Source of the DNA: NORP240 sp965222175
Lineage (GTDB): Bacteria > Pseudomonadota > Gammaproteobacteria > Pseudomonadales > Pseudohongiellaceae
NCBI GenBank assembly: GCA_965222175.1
Contig: OZ244938.1
Span: 62,001 to 126,000, forward strand
Length of the DNA: 64,000 nt
Direction: 5' to 3'
Part shown: positions 43,250-51,447 of the stretch, one piece after another
Position numbering within the stretch: position 1 is the first letter of the stretch
Layout: the number at the start of each line of letters is the position of its first letter
Translations under genes and position numbers: made by a program
The notes under the pieces: generated by a model
Told to the model about the DNA's origin: nothing
The model's input: only the letters and a program-made list of their open reading frames with translations
The model's database searches: none

Positions 43250-44236
43250 ATGAAATGCAGGAGCAGTACAAGGGGTGCCGCACTCCGGTCAACCCTGGTG
43301 GCTCTGACGCTGGCCCTGGTCAGCGTCGGCGCCAACGCACAACCGAGGATGATGGTTCTCAGTGGCGAAATCACTTCACCGGCCTACGAAGGCTGGTGGC
43401 CCAACGAGGAGGAAGGGGGTTACACGCTGTTCTTCGGTTACCAGAACTCCAACTGGGAAGAACACTTCGATATACCGGTGGGGCCTGACAACTATTTCAA
43501 CATCGTGGACGCCGGTGAACTGGATGACCTCACTATCGACGCCTATGACTTCGCCAACGCGGACATGGGCCAGCCCACGCACTTCTATCCCCGGCGCAAT
43601 CCGTTCCTGTTTACCGTCGACGTGCCCGAGGACTTCGGTGATCGGGAAGTGGTCTGGACCCTTCGCACCCATGGCCACACGGCCCGGGCCTACGGGACGC
43701 TGAAACCGGACTACCGCATTGATCCCCAGGTGATTTCCACCGAGGTGGGCGGCTGGTTCGGCTCGCTGGACGATCGGCTGCGTACCAACATGGCCCCGGA
43801 CCTGCGGGTTGAGGGCGAGGCCTATCGCACCGTTCGGCTCGGACAGCCCCTGGACCTGGCGGCCATCGCCGAGGACCCTGATAATTTTCCACCCCGCTCC
43901 AATCGGCCGGTGCCCCGTACGCCGGAGCAGCTTTATTCACCGCCAAGCTCGATAGTCGCCATTTCGGGACCCGGCCTGCGCTTCTCCTGGACCGTGTACC
44001 GCGGACCGGCGCAGTTCGTGGAATTCGATCCGGTGCAGTTCAAGACCTACACGGATACCCGGGTGTGGGCCAATTCACCCTGGTCCCCGCCATTCGTTAT
44101 CCCGGAAGTTCCCGACGACAATCGCTGGGTAACGGAAGCGACGTTCAGTCAGCCGGGGGAATACGTGTTACGCGGTATCGCCAGTGACGGCTCCATGTTC
44201 ACCTACCGGAATATTTATGTCACGGTGACAAACTGA
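43250..44236 (+). CDS. Secreted protein of unknown function in the copper-monooxygenase locus
   Basis: A 328-residue protein starting at ATG 43250, with signal peptide ending GANAQ. It is rich in aromatic and acidic residues (GWWPNEEEGGYTLFFGYQNS, ISTEVGGWFGSLDD). The C-terminal half looks like an immunoglobulin-like domain that closes with TFSQPGEYVLRGIASDGSMFTYRNIYVTV. I know no family for the N-terminal part. It starts 47 bases after the monooxygenase gene and precedes the two PAL-like propellers, so it is likely part of the same system. Confidence 0.72.
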   Translation: MKCRSSTRGAALRSTLVALTLALVSVGANAQPRMMVLSGEITSPAYEGWWPNEEEGGYTLFFGYQNSNWEEHFDIPVGPDNYFNIVDAGELDDLTIDAYDFANADMGQPTHFYPRRNPFLFTVDVPEDFGDREVVWTLRTHGHTARAYGTLKPDYRIDPQVISTEVGGWFGSLDDRLRTNMAPDLRVEGEAYRTVRLGQPLDLAAIAEDPDNFPPRSNRPVPRTPEQLYSPPSSIVAISGPGLRFSWTVYRGPAQFVEFDPVQFKTYTDTRVWANSPWSPPFVIPEVPDDNRWVTEATFSQPGEYVLRGIASDGSMFTYRNIYVTVTN

Positions 44237-44261
44237 CTGGATTCACAGACCGGGGTTCGAG

Positions 44262-44295
44262 CAAGGCCAGGAATTCTTCGCGGATGCTGGCCTTG
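44262..44295 (+). terminator. Hairpin between the unknown secreted gene and the first PAL-like gene
   Basis: CAAGGCCAG (44262-44270) pairs perfectly with CTGGCCTTG (44287-44295) across a 16-base loop, followed by TTTGT. It could be a weak intrinsic terminator or a partial one that tunes expression of the downstream genes. Confidence 0.4.
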
Positions 44296-44360
44296 TTTGT
44301 CCTGGTCCCGGTCACAGGTCGTGACAACACGTTTACCATCAAATCCATCGGAGAGAAGTA

Positions 44361-45509
44361 GTGCACCAACCCTTTATCAGAGTTACCCGAACTTTCCTCC
44401 TGCTGGGCCTGGCGTTGACGGCCGTATCGGTCCGTGCCCAGGAGAGCGGTATTCCCGGCCCCACCGGTCCTTCACCCTACCGCTTTACAACGGAGTCCTG
44501 GATGCAGCCGTTCGCCGGGGAGGGCTTCACCTGGGGTGGCACCTCGGGCATTGTCGTGCAGTCTCCCGACAGGATTTTTGTCCTGCAGCGGGGTGAAACA
44601 GAACTGCCTGAACAGCTGCCGCCGGAATACACCAACTTTGCCGGCTCCCTGGGATGGAACGTCCTGCGTGGACGCGGCCGCGTCTGGCAGAACTGTATTT
44701 ATGTCATCGACAGCGAAGGCAATGTGCTGGAAGTCTGGGACCAGTGGGATCACCTGTTTGCCGGTACCGATGGACCGGGGCCCCACCGGATCCGCATGAG
44801 TCCCTACGACCCGGAAAACCGGCTTTGGCTCATTGACGAAACCGGTCATATCATTTATGTGTTTTCCAACGACGGCTCCCGACTGCTGATGACCCTGGGT
44901 GAAAAAAACATACCCGGAAACGATGAGACCCACTATAACCTGCCCCAGGACGTGGTATTTCTGCCTGACGGCAAATTTCTCATCGCCGACGGCCTGGGCA
45001 ACAAGCGGGTGGTGATTCGCGATGCTGACGGCAGCTACCTGGGAGAATTCGGCGAAGCCGGCGATCAGGCGCACCAGTTCGGCAGCGTGCACTCCATGGC
45101 CCTGGGCCCTGATCAGCGTCTTTACGTGCTGGATCGGGACAACCTGGATATCAAGGTATTTCAGCAGACCGCGGACCAGAATTCGGCAGACTATCCGGAT
45201 TATCGCTACGAAGCGACCTGGGGTGGCCTGGGAATGCCGCTGGACATCACGGTCAGCGAGGACTACGCCTGGGTGACCGACCTGAACCCGGTCAAGATCG
45301 TGCAATTCAAACTGGACGGCAGTCGCAAGTACACCTGGAACCTGCCGTCGGAAGGACCGGACCGCTGGATCGAGATGCACTCCTTTGCCGTGGACGAGGA
45401 CGGTAATCTTTATGGCACGGACAACCAGCTGGGCAGGCCGCAGAAACTGGTACCTCGAACCGGTGCTGATCCGGAGCATATTGTTCAGCCCCAGTATGTA
45501 CCACGCTAG
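44361..45509 (+). CDS. NHL propeller, peptidyl-hydroxyglycine amidating lyase (PAL)-like, copy 1
   Basis: A 382-residue exported protein with GTG start, GGAGAG upstream, signal peptide ending VRAQ. NHL blades are visible. Against rat PAL residues it keeps R77 (LQRGET; R533), H142 (GPHRIRM; H585), H244 (SVHSMALG; H690), R259 (LDRDN; R706) and H340 (IEMHSF; H786), with spacings of 65, 70+32, 15 and 81 versus 52, 69+36, 16 and 80 in rat. The catalytic Tyr654 (DGYCN) is L212 (DGLGN). It therefore keeps the zinc site but not the Tyr. A homologue follows. Confidence 0.78.
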   Translation: MHQPFIRVTRTFLLLGLALTAVSVRAQESGIPGPTGPSPYRFTTESWMQPFAGEGFTWGGTSGIVVQSPDRIFVLQRGETELPEQLPPEYTNFAGSLGWNVLRGRGRVWQNCIYVIDSEGNVLEVWDQWDHLFAGTDGPGPHRIRMSPYDPENRLWLIDETGHIIYVFSNDGSRLLMTLGEKNIPGNDETHYNLPQDVVFLPDGKFLIADGLGNKRVVIRDADGSYLGEFGEAGDQAHQFGSVHSMALGPDQRLYVLDRDNLDIKVFQQTADQNSADYPDYRYEATWGGLGMPLDITVSEDYAWVTDLNPVKIVQFKLDGSRKYTWNLPSEGPDRWIEMHSFAVDEDGNLYGTDNQLGRPQKLVPRTGADPEHIVQPQYVPR

Positions 45510-45651
45510 CCGGTATTAACGGGACCCGCTCTGCCTGGCGCTGGACCGGCCAGCACGCGGCAAGCCCGATAGCGGGAGTAGTAGAGCCCCGAATATAAGA
45601 GTCCCTAAAATAATCAAAGGCACAGTAAGTTGTGCGGTGGAGAGAAAACTT

Positions 45652-46776
45652 ATGCAATTAAAATCGTTATCCCTGGGGCTCCTGCTGGCAGGAAGCCTGG
45701 TCGGCAGCCAGCTGTCAGCCCAGCCCGGCAATGCCCGGGAACCCATAGGCCCCAGTCCCTACGAAGTCCTGTCGCTGTGGCACAAGCCGTTTGCCGAGGA
45801 GGGTTTTGCCTTTGGCGGCGCGTCCGGTGTGTGGGCCGAATCGCCGAATCGCATAATTCTTGCCCAGCGAGGCGAGACGATTCTGCCTTACCCCATACCG
45901 GATGATTTTCTCGGTTTCGCCGGCGATCTGGGCATCAACGTCCTCACCGCTACCAACCGGCGGGTCTGGAACAACTGCCTTTACACGCTGAATGCCGACG
46001 GGGAGGTCCGTGAACTGTGGGACCATCTTGACTACCTGTGTGAAGGCTCCCCGGGTCCTGGCCCCCATCGGGTTCGCATCAGTCCCTACGATCCTGAAAG
46101 CAGGATCTGGCTGGTGAACGAGACCTTCCACCAGATCTATGTTATCGCCAATGATGGCAGTGAAGTGCTGGCCACCTACGGCGAAAAAGGCGTATCCGGC
46201 GACGACGAAACCCATTTCGGCAGGCCCCAGGACGTGGCATTTGTTCCCGACGGCCGGATTCTGGTGGCGGATGGTCTGGACAACAACCGGATCATCGTTT
46301 TCGATAACGACATGAATTACCTCACCGAGTTTGGCAGCTTCGGCACCGGGCCGGGTGGTACCAATACCATTCATGCCGTGGCAGTAGGTCCCGACAACCG
46401 GATTCTCGTCCTCGATCGGGCAGGTGGTGGCATCAATATCTGGCGCTACACCGACGATCCCATGGAGTACAATTTCGAGCGACGTATCGACGGGCTGACC
46501 CTGCCACTGGATATCATCGTCAACGAGAACGACTTCTGGATAACCGACCTGGGGCCGTTGCGGTTCGTCAATTACGATTTCGAGGGCAATCTCAAGTACA
46601 CCTGGCTGGTTCCCCGCGAGCTGCCGGATGGCTATATCGAGGTGCATACCTTCAGTATCGATTCCGCGGGCAATCTGTATGGTGGTGACAACCAGTACGG
46701 GCGGCTGCAGAAATGGGTGCCAAAACCCGATTCCGGGCCGGAACTGCTGATCGAGCCTCCCTGGCGTGCCCGTTAG
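45652..46776 (+). CDS. NHL propeller, PAL-like, copy 2
   Basis: A 374-residue exported protein from the ATG at 45652 with GGAGAG nine bases upstream and signal peptide ending LSAQ. It is a paralogue of the preceding gene with the same blade order. R73 (AQRGET), H139 (GPHRVRI), H241 (TIHAVAVG), R256 (LDRAG) and H332 (IEVHTF) line up with the metal and arginine residues of PAL. The Tyr position is L209 (DGLDN) again. Both copies have the same change, so it is probably functional rather than decay. Confidence 0.78.
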   Translation: MQLKSLSLGLLLAGSLVGSQLSAQPGNAREPIGPSPYEVLSLWHKPFAEEGFAFGGASGVWAESPNRIILAQRGETILPYPIPDDFLGFAGDLGINVLTATNRRVWNNCLYTLNADGEVRELWDHLDYLCEGSPGPGPHRVRISPYDPESRIWLVNETFHQIYVIANDGSEVLATYGEKGVSGDDETHFGRPQDVAFVPDGRILVADGLDNNRIIVFDNDMNYLTEFGSFGTGPGGTNTIHAVAVGPDNRILVLDRAGGGINIWRYTDDPMEYNFERRIDGLTLPLDIIVNENDFWITDLGPLRFVNYDFEGNLKYTWLVPRELPDGYIEVHTFSIDSAGNLYGGDNQYGRLQKWVPKPDSGPELLIEPPWRAR

Positions 46777-46846
46777 GAGGCTGCCAGCTTGGCTGTCGGT
46801 GAGGCCCGTGGCATGCTGCAGCTGAAGTACGGCAACAGAGAAAAAG

Positions 46847-46903
46847 CAGTGAAACCGATATTCAGTGAAACAGATAGTTAGCTAAACAGTTAAACAGTGG
46901 AAC
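46847..46903. repeat. Four short CAGT-x-x-AAC direct repeats
   Basis: CAGTGAAAC at 46847-46855 and 46863-46871, CAGTTAAAC at 46886-46894 and CAGTGGAAC at 46895-46903 lie directly upstream of the PQQ gene at 46918. They could be regulator sites or chance. Confidence 0.35.
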
Positions 46904-46917
46904 AGAAAGGAGTGGTT

Positions 46918-48921
46918 ATGCAACATCCATTGATTGAGAGATGCCTGATGGCATTGCTGCTGTTGCCCCTGGCGACCAGCGCTGCTGCCCAGGACAGCAT
47001 CGAATGGTTCACCCTGGGCAGTGACTACGCTCATACCCGTTACAGTCCGGCAGACCAGATTACCGCAGACAACTTCGAGGATCTTGAAGTTGCCTGGCAG
47101 TGGGATGGTGCCAGTTTCGGTGCTGCCAGCGGTCGCTCAACGCCGTCCTATATCGACGGCATGCTCTATACCGTGGCCGGTCCCTTACGGCATGTCATCG
47201 CCATCGACCCCAAGACCGGTGAAACCGTCTGGTCTTATCGGGAACCGCGAACCGGCCGTGCCAACTATTCCATGCGGGCCGATTACGGCAAAGGCGTGGG
47301 TTTTGGCTACATTGACGGTCGTGGCGTCGTCTATATCATCTCGCCGGGATTCTTCCTGACCGCCCTGGACGCGAAGACCGGGGCGCCACTGGAGGGCTTT
47401 GGTCGACCGGTGCCCATCGACGGCTTTCCCGACACCGGCGTCGTGGATCTGCTGGCTGACCTGGGGCATCCCTACGATCCCTACGAGGGGATTCCCCTGG
47501 AAGTCGGCTACATCACTTCCTCGTCACCACCCATCGTGGTCAATGACACCATCGTGGTAGGTAACTCCGCAGAGCAGGGCTATCACCAGTCACGTATTGA
47601 AAATGTCCCCGGGGACATCCTGGGCTACGATGCCCGGACCGGAGCCTTCAAGTGGAAGTTCAACGTCATTCCACGGCCAGGTGAATACGGTCATGAGACC
47701 TGGGAAAACGATGCCTGGCAGTGGACCGGCGACGTGTCCTCCTGGGCACCGTTATCCGCGGACCCGGAGAATGGCCTGGTTTATATCCCCACCAATGGCG
47801 CCACCATCGACTACTATGGTGGTTTCCGACCGGGTGACAACCTGTTCAGTACCAGTCTTATCGCGCTGGACGTGGACAGTGGCGAACGTGCCTGGCACTA
47901 CCAGCTGGTTCACCACGATATCTGGAATTACGATACCCCGACGGCGCCGATCCTGCTGGATCTGAACCTGCCGGGTCGCGGTCCGGTGCCGGCAGTGGCC
48001 CAGGCCACCAAGCAGGGTTTTGTCTATGCCTTCAACCGGGTGACCGGCGAGCCGCTGTGGCCCATCGAAGAGCGACCGGTGCCCCAGTCCATCGTTCCCG
48101 GTGAGCAGCTGTCACCCACCCAGCCTTTTCCCACCAGGCCGGCCCCGTTCGAAATGCAGGGCATCAGTGAAGACGATCTGATTGACTTCACCCCGGAGTT
48201 ACGGGCGCAGGCACTGGAGGCCATGGAAGATTACCTCATGGGGCCCCTGTTCACGCCGCCGATTCACGACACCAATGAACTGGGCAAGTTCGCCACCATG
48301 AACTGTCCCGGTGGCGCCGGCGGTGCCAACATCAACGGGCCACCGGTCGCCGATCCCACCACCGGGGTCATGTTCGTGTCCACCCATAATTCCTGCTTCG
48401 CCCTGCGGGTGATTCCAGGCGAGGAATCCGATCTGCTGTTTCCGGAAACCACCGGCGTGACCTTTTCCCGCTATGCCAACTCGGCGCGGGGAGCGACCGC
48501 CAGGCCGCCGCGTCATCCCAGCGGCCTGCCTATCATGAAGCCGCCATACAGCAAGATTGTAGCCATCGACATGAATACCGGTGAGCATCTCTGGGCGGTG
48601 CCCACCGGCGAGACGCCGGATCGTTACAAGAACGCAATGCGGCAGGCAGGAGTCGATCCGGATGAAGTCGGCAATACCGGCACGGGTGCGCTGGTTCCCA
48701 TGGTGACCACCGCCAACATGCTGATCTATTCCGATGTCGCCAGTGATGGCACACCCATGCTCTGGGCAATCGACAAGAGTTCCGGTGAAATCATCGGCGA
48801 GATCGAGGCGCCTTCCCGCAGTGGCTACGGCATGAGTTCCTGGGTGCACGACGGCAAGCAGTACGTCATCCTGCAAACCGGTTCGAGCCTGACAGCCATG
48901 GCCCTGCCGGACGAGATGTAG
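46918..48921 (+). CDS. Soluble PQQ glucose-dehydrogenase-type propeller
   Basis: A 667-residue exported protein from the ATG at 46918, where AAGGAG precedes it; signal peptide ending AAAQ. The layout is that of the PQQ propeller of membrane glucose dehydrogenase, but no transmembrane N-terminal domain is present. The active-site motif of that family (HHDLWDMD) reads HHDIWNYD here, with N337 in place of the catalytic Asp and D339 kept. The end has SSWVHDGKQYVILQTGS. It lies in the copper-monooxygenase locus, and a terminator follows it. A redox role is likely but the Asn makes activity uncertain. Confidence 0.8.
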   Translation: MQHPLIERCLMALLLLPLATSAAAQDSIEWFTLGSDYAHTRYSPADQITADNFEDLEVAWQWDGASFGAASGRSTPSYIDGMLYTVAGPLRHVIAIDPKTGETVWSYREPRTGRANYSMRADYGKGVGFGYIDGRGVVYIISPGFFLTALDAKTGAPLEGFGRPVPIDGFPDTGVVDLLADLGHPYDPYEGIPLEVGYITSSSPPIVVNDTIVVGNSAEQGYHQSRIENVPGDILGYDARTGAFKWKFNVIPRPGEYGHETWENDAWQWTGDVSSWAPLSADPENGLVYIPTNGATIDYYGGFRPGDNLFSTSLIALDVDSGERAWHYQLVHHDIWNYDTPTAPILLDLNLPGRGPVPAVAQATKQGFVYAFNRVTGEPLWPIEERPVPQSIVPGEQLSPTQPFPTRPAPFEMQGISEDDLIDFTPELRAQALEAMEDYLMGPLFTPPIHDTNELGKFATMNCPGGAGGANINGPPVADPTTGVMFVSTHNSCFALRVIPGEESDLLFPETTGVTFSRYANSARGATARPPRHPSGLPIMKPPYSKIVAIDMNTGEHLWAVPTGETPDRYKNAMRQAGVDPDEVGNTGTGALVPMVTTANMLIYSDVASDGTPMLWAIDKSSGEIIGEIEAPSRSGYGMSSWVHDGKQYVILQTGSSLTAMALPDEM

Positions 48922-48957
48922 CAACAGGCTGCATACCGCCGCTTCGGTGGCAATCTG

Positions 48958-48992
48958 AAAAAACCGCGGTCATCGCCGGCCGCGGTTTTTTT
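48958..48992. terminator. Bidirectional intrinsic terminator after the PQQ gene
   Basis: AACCGCGG (48962-48969) pairs with CCGCGGTT (48980-48987), flanked by A-runs on the left and T-runs on the right. It closes the operon that ends with the PQQ gene at 48921. Confidence 0.85.
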
Positions 48993-49094
48993 GTGCCACC
49001 GGTTTTGTCGTATCCCCCAGGGCACACCTTGCTGTCGACAGGATAGTCCAGCTACCGCAGGGCTGACTCACAGGTGTTTCAAGACAGCCGCTTC

Positions 49095-49108
49095 TTGATC
49101 CATATCAA
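49095..49108. promoter_or_regulatory. Perfect FNR/ANR-type box upstream of the TonB receptor gene
   Basis: TTGAT-CCAT-ATCAA matches the FNR/ANR/Dnr consensus TTGAT-N4-ATCAA exactly, and is extended to CTTGAT...ATCAAG. Centred at 49101.5, it is 136 bases before the ATG. A weak -10-like TAAATC at 49129-49134 would place it near -40, as for class II activation, so the receptor is probably induced at low oxygen. Confidence 0.75.
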
Positions 49109-49237
49109 GACCGGTCCACTTAACCCGCTAAATCCCCCCGCCTGCGACAACATGTCACAGGGCAGGCGAGTGCAACCACTATACACTGGCGCCGCTTTCT
49201 GATTCACAAGTGAACTTATCTGGTTCGAGGCACAGTT

Positions 49238-51364
49238 ATGAAGAAATTGACCACAGCCTGCCTGCCGGTGGGCATAGTGATATGCAACGTGGCGATGGCG
49301 CAGGATACACCGACGCTCCAGGAAATCACCGTGGTAGGCGTACGCGATACCCATACCGTCATAACCGAAGACACGCTGGTAGCGCCGCCGGACACCGCCC
49401 AGCTGTTGCGCAAGATGCCCGGTGCCAACATCAATAAGAACGGTGAACTGACCGGTATCGCCCAATACCGCGGCATGTACGGTGACAGAATCAAGGTATC
49501 GGTGAATGGCGCCCAGATCAATGGCGCCGGTCCCAATGCGATGGATTCTCCCCTGCACTACGCCCCGGTGGCTATTCTGGAATCCCTTACCATCAATCGC
49601 GGTATCGCCCCGGTGAGTACCGGACAGGAGACCATTGGCGGCTATGTGCAGGCCCAGACCTATACCGGGGAGTACGGTAATTCCAGCGATTTCCAGTTCA
49701 ATGGCCGCACCTATTTTGGCGCCCAGTCAGTCAACGAAGGGTCCGTGGCCAGCGGATTTTTCTCCCTGGCCAATCGAGACCACCTGTTCCGTACCTTCGT
49801 CATGCAGGAGCAGGCCGATGATGCCGACATTCCGGGGGGCAGAATAACCCCGTCCGAATACGAACGGGAACGTTACGACCTGGGCTACAGTTTCCGCACG
49901 GGCGATCACCAGCTGTCACTGGATTTCTCCCGCAACAACACCAAGGATGCGGGTACTGCGGCATTGCCCATGGACATATTGTCCGTGGACAGTGATCTGT
50001 TCCGGTCACGCTATACCTGGGAAGGTCGGGATACGATTGTCAATGCGCGACTTTCCTATAGCGACAATGAACACTGGATGACCAACTATCACCTGCGGCG
50101 TCCACCCCAGGATAACATGATGACCGCCGGGGCCATGCGTTATCGTCGAAACTGGGCTGTCAGTGAAAATTTCGGTTTCGTTTTCGATATGGAACGGTTT
50201 GTTGATAATGGCAGTTGGCTTTATGGCATCGACGGCAATATGACCGAACACCGGTCCACCATCACCAATCCCAATGCCGGGGCATTCTATATTTCGAATT
50301 TCAATGACGTAGCCCGCGATGTCATTGGCCTGTTTGCCGAGCGCAGTATCTCGTTGACAGAAACCATGGGGTTGGATGCCGGCGTACGGGTTAATCGCGT
50401 CGAAATGGATTCAGAACCGGTGTCCGCCAACCTTAATCCCATGAATATGACCATGGGGATGCCGGTGATGATGAACAACATGGCAGGCATGCTGTCCACC
50501 CTGTTCAATACGGGAGACCTTGATCAGACTGACAACAACCTTGACTGGTTTGGTCGCTTCAGTCTTGAATCCGGAGACAGTACCACCTGGTACCTGGGAG
50601 CAGCGCGCAAAACCCGTTCACCTTCTTATCAGGAGCGCTATCTGTGGCTACCGCTGGAAGCCACGGGCGGACTGGCCGACGGTAAAACCTATGTGGGTAA
50701 TCCACGCCTGGACCCTGAAATAGCGCATGAAGTTGAGATCGGCTTCGATTACGAATCCGGTAATATCAATATTTATCCACGGGCGTTCTATCGGGATGTC
50801 TCCGATTACATCCAGGGAACGCCGGCCACCAGCATGGTGGTGCGTAATTTTGCCCAGATGATGGCCAACAGGGGCATGGGACTGTCAGATCCGCTGCAGT
50901 TCAGTAACGTGGATGCGAGCTTCTACGGCTTCGATATAGAGTCCGATTTCGCCCTGGGCAACCAGTTGACCCTCCGGGCGATAGCCAGCATCGTCAGGGG
51001 CGAACGGGACGACATTGACGATAACCTCTACCGGATCTCGCCGGACAACCTGATCCTGGCGCTGGATTACCAGGGCAGTAACTGGGTCGGATCCATCGAA
51101 TCGGTGATCTACGCGGATCAGGAGCGGATTTCCGAGACCAACATTGAGCAGGAAACCGACGGCTACACGGTTTTCAACCTCACTGCGCGTATCAACGTGT
51201 CCGCGGATATTGAAATCGGGATCGGTATCGAAAACCTGCTGGACGAGGAATTCCAGGACCATCTCGCCGGCTATAACCGGGCGTTCAATCCGGACATTGC
51301 CATGCGCGAGCGCATGCCGGGCCTGGGGAGAAACTTCTACGGCCGCCTGATGTGGTATTTTTAA
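49238..51364 (+). CDS. TonB-dependent receptor, probable copper (OprC/NosA type)
   Basis: A 708-residue outer-membrane receptor, signal peptide ending VAMAQ. The plug reads LLRKMPGANINKNGELTGIAQYRGMYG and SVNGAQINGAG, close to the TonB copper receptor family. The barrel ends in aromatic Y-F (LMWYF). An external loop at about residues 400-418 has eight Met in 19 residues (NPMNMTMGMPVMMNNMAGM), consistent with Cu(I)/Ag binding. A perfect FNR box is upstream. Copper uptake would serve the copper monooxygenase-like enzyme in this locus; this link is inferred. Confidence 0.85.
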   Translation: MKKLTTACLPVGIVICNVAMAQDTPTLQEITVVGVRDTHTVITEDTLVAPPDTAQLLRKMPGANINKNGELTGIAQYRGMYGDRIKVSVNGAQINGAGPNAMDSPLHYAPVAILESLTINRGIAPVSTGQETIGGYVQAQTYTGEYGNSSDFQFNGRTYFGAQSVNEGSVASGFFSLANRDHLFRTFVMQEQADDADIPGGRITPSEYERERYDLGYSFRTGDHQLSLDFSRNNTKDAGTAALPMDILSVDSDLFRSRYTWEGRDTIVNARLSYSDNEHWMTNYHLRRPPQDNMMTAGAMRYRRNWAVSENFGFVFDMERFVDNGSWLYGIDGNMTEHRSTITNPNAGAFYISNFNDVARDVIGLFAERSISLTETMGLDAGVRVNRVEMDSEPVSANLNPMNMTMGMPVMMNNMAGMLSTLFNTGDLDQTDNNLDWFGRFSLESGDSTTWYLGAARKTRSPSYQERYLWLPLEATGGLADGKTYVGNPRLDPEIAHEVEIGFDYESGNINIYPRAFYRDVSDYIQGTPATSMVVRNFAQMMANRGMGLSDPLQFSNVDASFYGFDIESDFALGNQLTLRAIASIVRGERDDIDDNLYRISPDNLILALDYQGSNWVGSIESVIYADQERISETNIEQETDGYTVFNLTARINVSADIEIGIGIENLLDEEFQDHLAGYNRAFNPDIAMRERMPGLGRNFYGRLMWYF

Positions 51365-51447
51365 GCGGACAGCGGAATCCTGCTTGCGCGTGAATCTCCG
51401 ATGAGGTTCAAGGGACAGCTATGTACGGATGTAAATGACCAAACCAT

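Larger units (their letters stand above)
48922..49237. other. 316-base gap with terminator and FNR box
   Basis: It holds the terminator of the PQQ gene and, 130 bases before the TonB receptor start, a perfect FNR/ANR site. No gene is supported. Confidence 0.7.

Noticed and set aside
41661..43292. A 543-codon frame antisense to the copper monooxygenase-like gene
   Set aside because: No recognised protein pattern and no start context; the sense strand is clearly coding.
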